From assembly GCF_028294535.1 (NCBI RefSeq), contig NZ_JAQBIE010000005.1, forward strand, positions 62,001 through 126,000: a DNA stretch of 64,000 nucleotides. The letters run 5' to 3'. Below are positions 62,463-64,000 of the stretch, one piece after another. The DNA comes from Paracoccus onchidii (lineage in GTDB: Bacteria > Pseudomonadota > Alphaproteobacteria > Rhodobacterales > Rhodobacteraceae). The position numbers and the translations under genes were made by a program. The stretch's first letter is position 1. Each line of letters opens with the position of its first letter. Under the pieces are notes generated by a model that was given only the letters and a program-made list of their open reading frames with translations, had not been told where the DNA came from and searched no databases.

Positions 62463-64000
62463 TCAATGAAAATCCCGGCTGGGGAATAGACGTTTGGCCT
62501 GATCTCGGGGATGCATGGCACGGGAAGGATAGCGCGCTTGCTTGGGGGTATCATCAGCCCGGGGACCTTCGGTGGTTAGGGCTTCTGGTTTTGGGTGGCC
62601 CAGTTCGAAAAGCTTATGTGACATATCCTGAATGTCCTGTGCGATTAAATGCACAACGATCCCTTCACGTTGCAGAGACCCTGTTACACGCAAGAGCCGC
62701 GCGCCCATGACGATACGCCGAAACCGTTCATAGACAGTCCGCCAGACCACCACGTTACTGACGCCGGTTTCATCCTCGAGCGTCAGGAAGATCACGCCAG
62801 AGGCCGTGCCGGGGCGCTGCCGGGTGATGACGAGACCACAGACGCTGTAGCGGCCCAACGGAATTTCAGACAAAGATGAATGTGTCGTAAGCCCCGGAAG
62901 TGATGGGCGCAGCAGTTCCATCGGATGGGCACGCAGAGTCAATCGGGTTGCGACATAGTCTTCCACCACCTCTTGGCCCAATTGCATGATGGGCAAGGCA
63001 ACCTGTGGTTCATGAATGTTTTCCCCGTCAATTGGATCGTTGAACAGGGGTAAGGGCTTGGGGCTTTGGATGGCTTTGATTTGCCATAATGCGTCGCGAC
63101 GCGTGAGTCCCATATCTGCAAACGCATCGGCTTCGGCCAGACGCGTCAACACATCAGGTTTCAGGCCTGCGCGTAGCCACAGCGCATTCGGGTCCGGGTA
63201 ACCATTTCCGCGTGCTGCCACAATCCAACCGGCATCTTCCTCTTTCAGCCCTTTGATCTGGCGAAAGCCCAATCGCAGCGCCAAAGTGCCATCCGGTCGG
63301 CGTTCCAGCGTATTGTCCCAATCCGAGTGATTCACGCAGATTGGGCGGGTTTCCACCCCATGTTCGCGCACGTCCCGCACGATCTGAACCGGGGCATAAA
63401 ACCCCATGGGTTGGGAGTTCAGTAAGGCACAGGCAAAGATCGCCGGGTGATGGCATTTGAGCCAGGCCGACACATAGGTCAGCATGGCAAAGGCTGCTGC
63501 GTGGCTTTCGGGGAAGCCGTAATCGGCAAAGCCTTCGATCTGGCCGAAACAACGTTCTGCTACTTCTTGGCTATACCCGTTTTCCAACATGCCGGTGATG
63601 AATTTCTCTCGATAGGTGCCAATGGTTCCCATGCGCCGGAACGAGGCCAGTGAGCGGCGCAGGTGGTCGGCCTCTTCGGCGGTGAACCCCGCGCCGACCA
63701 CTGCGATTTGCAGTGCTTGCTCCTGAAACAATGGCACACCCAGCGTGCGTGCAGTGACCTGTTCCAGCGCAGGGCCGAAGGGTTCTGCCTTTTCCTGACC
63801 GTTTCGGCGCCGGATATAGGGCTGCACCATGTCACCCTGAATGGGGCCAGGGCGGACAATTGCGACCTCGATCACCAGATCATAAAATTTACGGGGCCGC
63901 ATTCGGGGCAGGAAATTCATCTGTGCCCGGCTTTCCACCTGAAAGACGCCAATCGCATCGGCGCGACACAGCATGTCATAGGTGGGTGTATCGCCTTGGG
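62463..64000 (-). CDS. dnaE2: Error-prone DNA polymerase DnaE2, N-terminus beyond window
   Basis: The last ~512 residues of a C-family polymerase. Catalytic-region landmarks are GVFQVESRAQMN, IVRPGPIQGDMVQPYIRRR (residue run kept short) and GFADYGFPESHAAAFA, followed by an OB-fold (RQRPGTASGVIFLTLEDE). RVTGSLQREGIVVHLIA and the short C-terminus without a tau-binding tail mark DnaE2 rather than the replicative DnaE1. It works with ImuA/ImuB in damage-induced mutagenesis. The ORF is open at 64000. Confidence 0.93.
   Translation of the reverse strand, partial: QGDTPTYDMLCRADAIGVFQVESRAQMNFLPRMRPRKFYDLVIEVAIVRPGPIQGDMVQPYIRRRNGQEKAEPFGPALEQVTARTLGVPLFQEQALQIAVVGAGFTAEEADHLRRSLASFRRMGTIGTYREKFITGMLENGYSQEVAERCFGQIEGFADYGFPESHAAAFAMLTYVSAWLKCHHPAIFACALLNSQPMGFYAPVQIVRDVREHGVETRPICVNHSDWDNTLERRPDGTLALRLGFRQIKGLKEEDAGWIVAARGNGYPDPNALWLRAGLKPDVLTRLAEADAFADMGLTRRDALWQIKAIQSPKPLPLFNDPIDGENIHEPQVALPIMQLGQEVVEDYVATRLTLRAHPMELLRPSLPGLTTHSSLSEIPLGRYSVCGLVITRQRPGTASGVIFLTLEDETGVSNVVVWRTVYERFRRIVMGARLLRVTGSLQREGIVVHLIAQDIQDMSHKLFELGHPKPEALTTEGPRADDTPKQARYPSRAMHPRDQAKRLFPSRDFH

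Overview
The window is a chromosomal segment of an alphaproteobacterium, almost certainly Rhodobacterales (Paracoccus/Rhodobacter-like). The evidence is a class I lysyl-tRNA synthetase, a fused ispDF, the fused indolepyruvate ferredoxin oxidoreductase, ccm-type cytochrome c maturation genes, a DUF3572/pleD pair, gene-transfer-agent (GTA) type lysis genes, and GC-rich, tightly packed genes with many ATGA/TGATG overlaps. No rRNA, tRNA, CRISPR array or intact insertion sequence was seen.

Layout. 1-4.3 kb (minus): ispDF (cut by the window edge), purL, a candidate small RNA and a LysR regulator. 4.4-13.8 kb (plus): indolepyruvate oxidoreductase, murI, ccmE, a GTA-like endolysin/holin pair, ccmF, ccmH and a PaaG-like isomerase. 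13.8-18.5 kb: NUDIX and DUF983 genes, then a cyclic-di-GMP region with a PleD-like cyclase, DUF3572, a degenerate H-NOX protein and an HNOBA-GGDEF cyclase. 18.6-25.2 kb: nadD, dacB, a TerB-like gene, lysS and a large beta-helix, tail-spike-like protein. 25.4-34.3 kb: an acetate locus with acetyl-CoA synthetase, DUF4212 plus Na+/solute symporter, then four genes joined by overlapping start/stop codons (cNMP/CBS/DUF294 protein, membrane protein, lone receiver, membrane sensor fused to a DnaQ-like exonuclease). 34.3-38.3 kb: GntR regulator and puuA/puuB-like polyamine genes. 38.3-39.2 kb: decayed IS5-type DNA. 39.3-52.7 kb: gap, a tiny membrane protein, an orphan fliG, purB, YihY, an SMR pump, a MotA/MotB-like pair, chaC, tyrC-hisC, a glycosyltransferase and rpsD. 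52.8-61.8 kb: xylB, a Bcr-type pump, a DsbA-like protein, a broken acyl-CoA ligase, a GNAT/tripartite tricarboxylate transporter operon, and an AhpD-like gene divergent from tetR. 61.8-62.4 kb: remains of three different insertion sequences. 62.5-64 kb: dnaE2 (cut by the window edge).

Most noteworthy: (i) the acetate-linked signalling set ending in a sensor-exonuclease fusion; (ii) the endolysin/holin cassette inside the ccm cluster, with a perfect TTAA-N7-TTAA CtrA-type site in front and a strong terminator behind; (iii) the H-NOX protein that lacks its heme ligand, coupled to a cyclase with intact GGDEF and I-site; (iv) a candidate anti-Shine-Dalgarno small RNA; (v) a stator-like pair and a fliG with no flagellar genes nearby. 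All family assignments come from reading the sequence; no database search was run.
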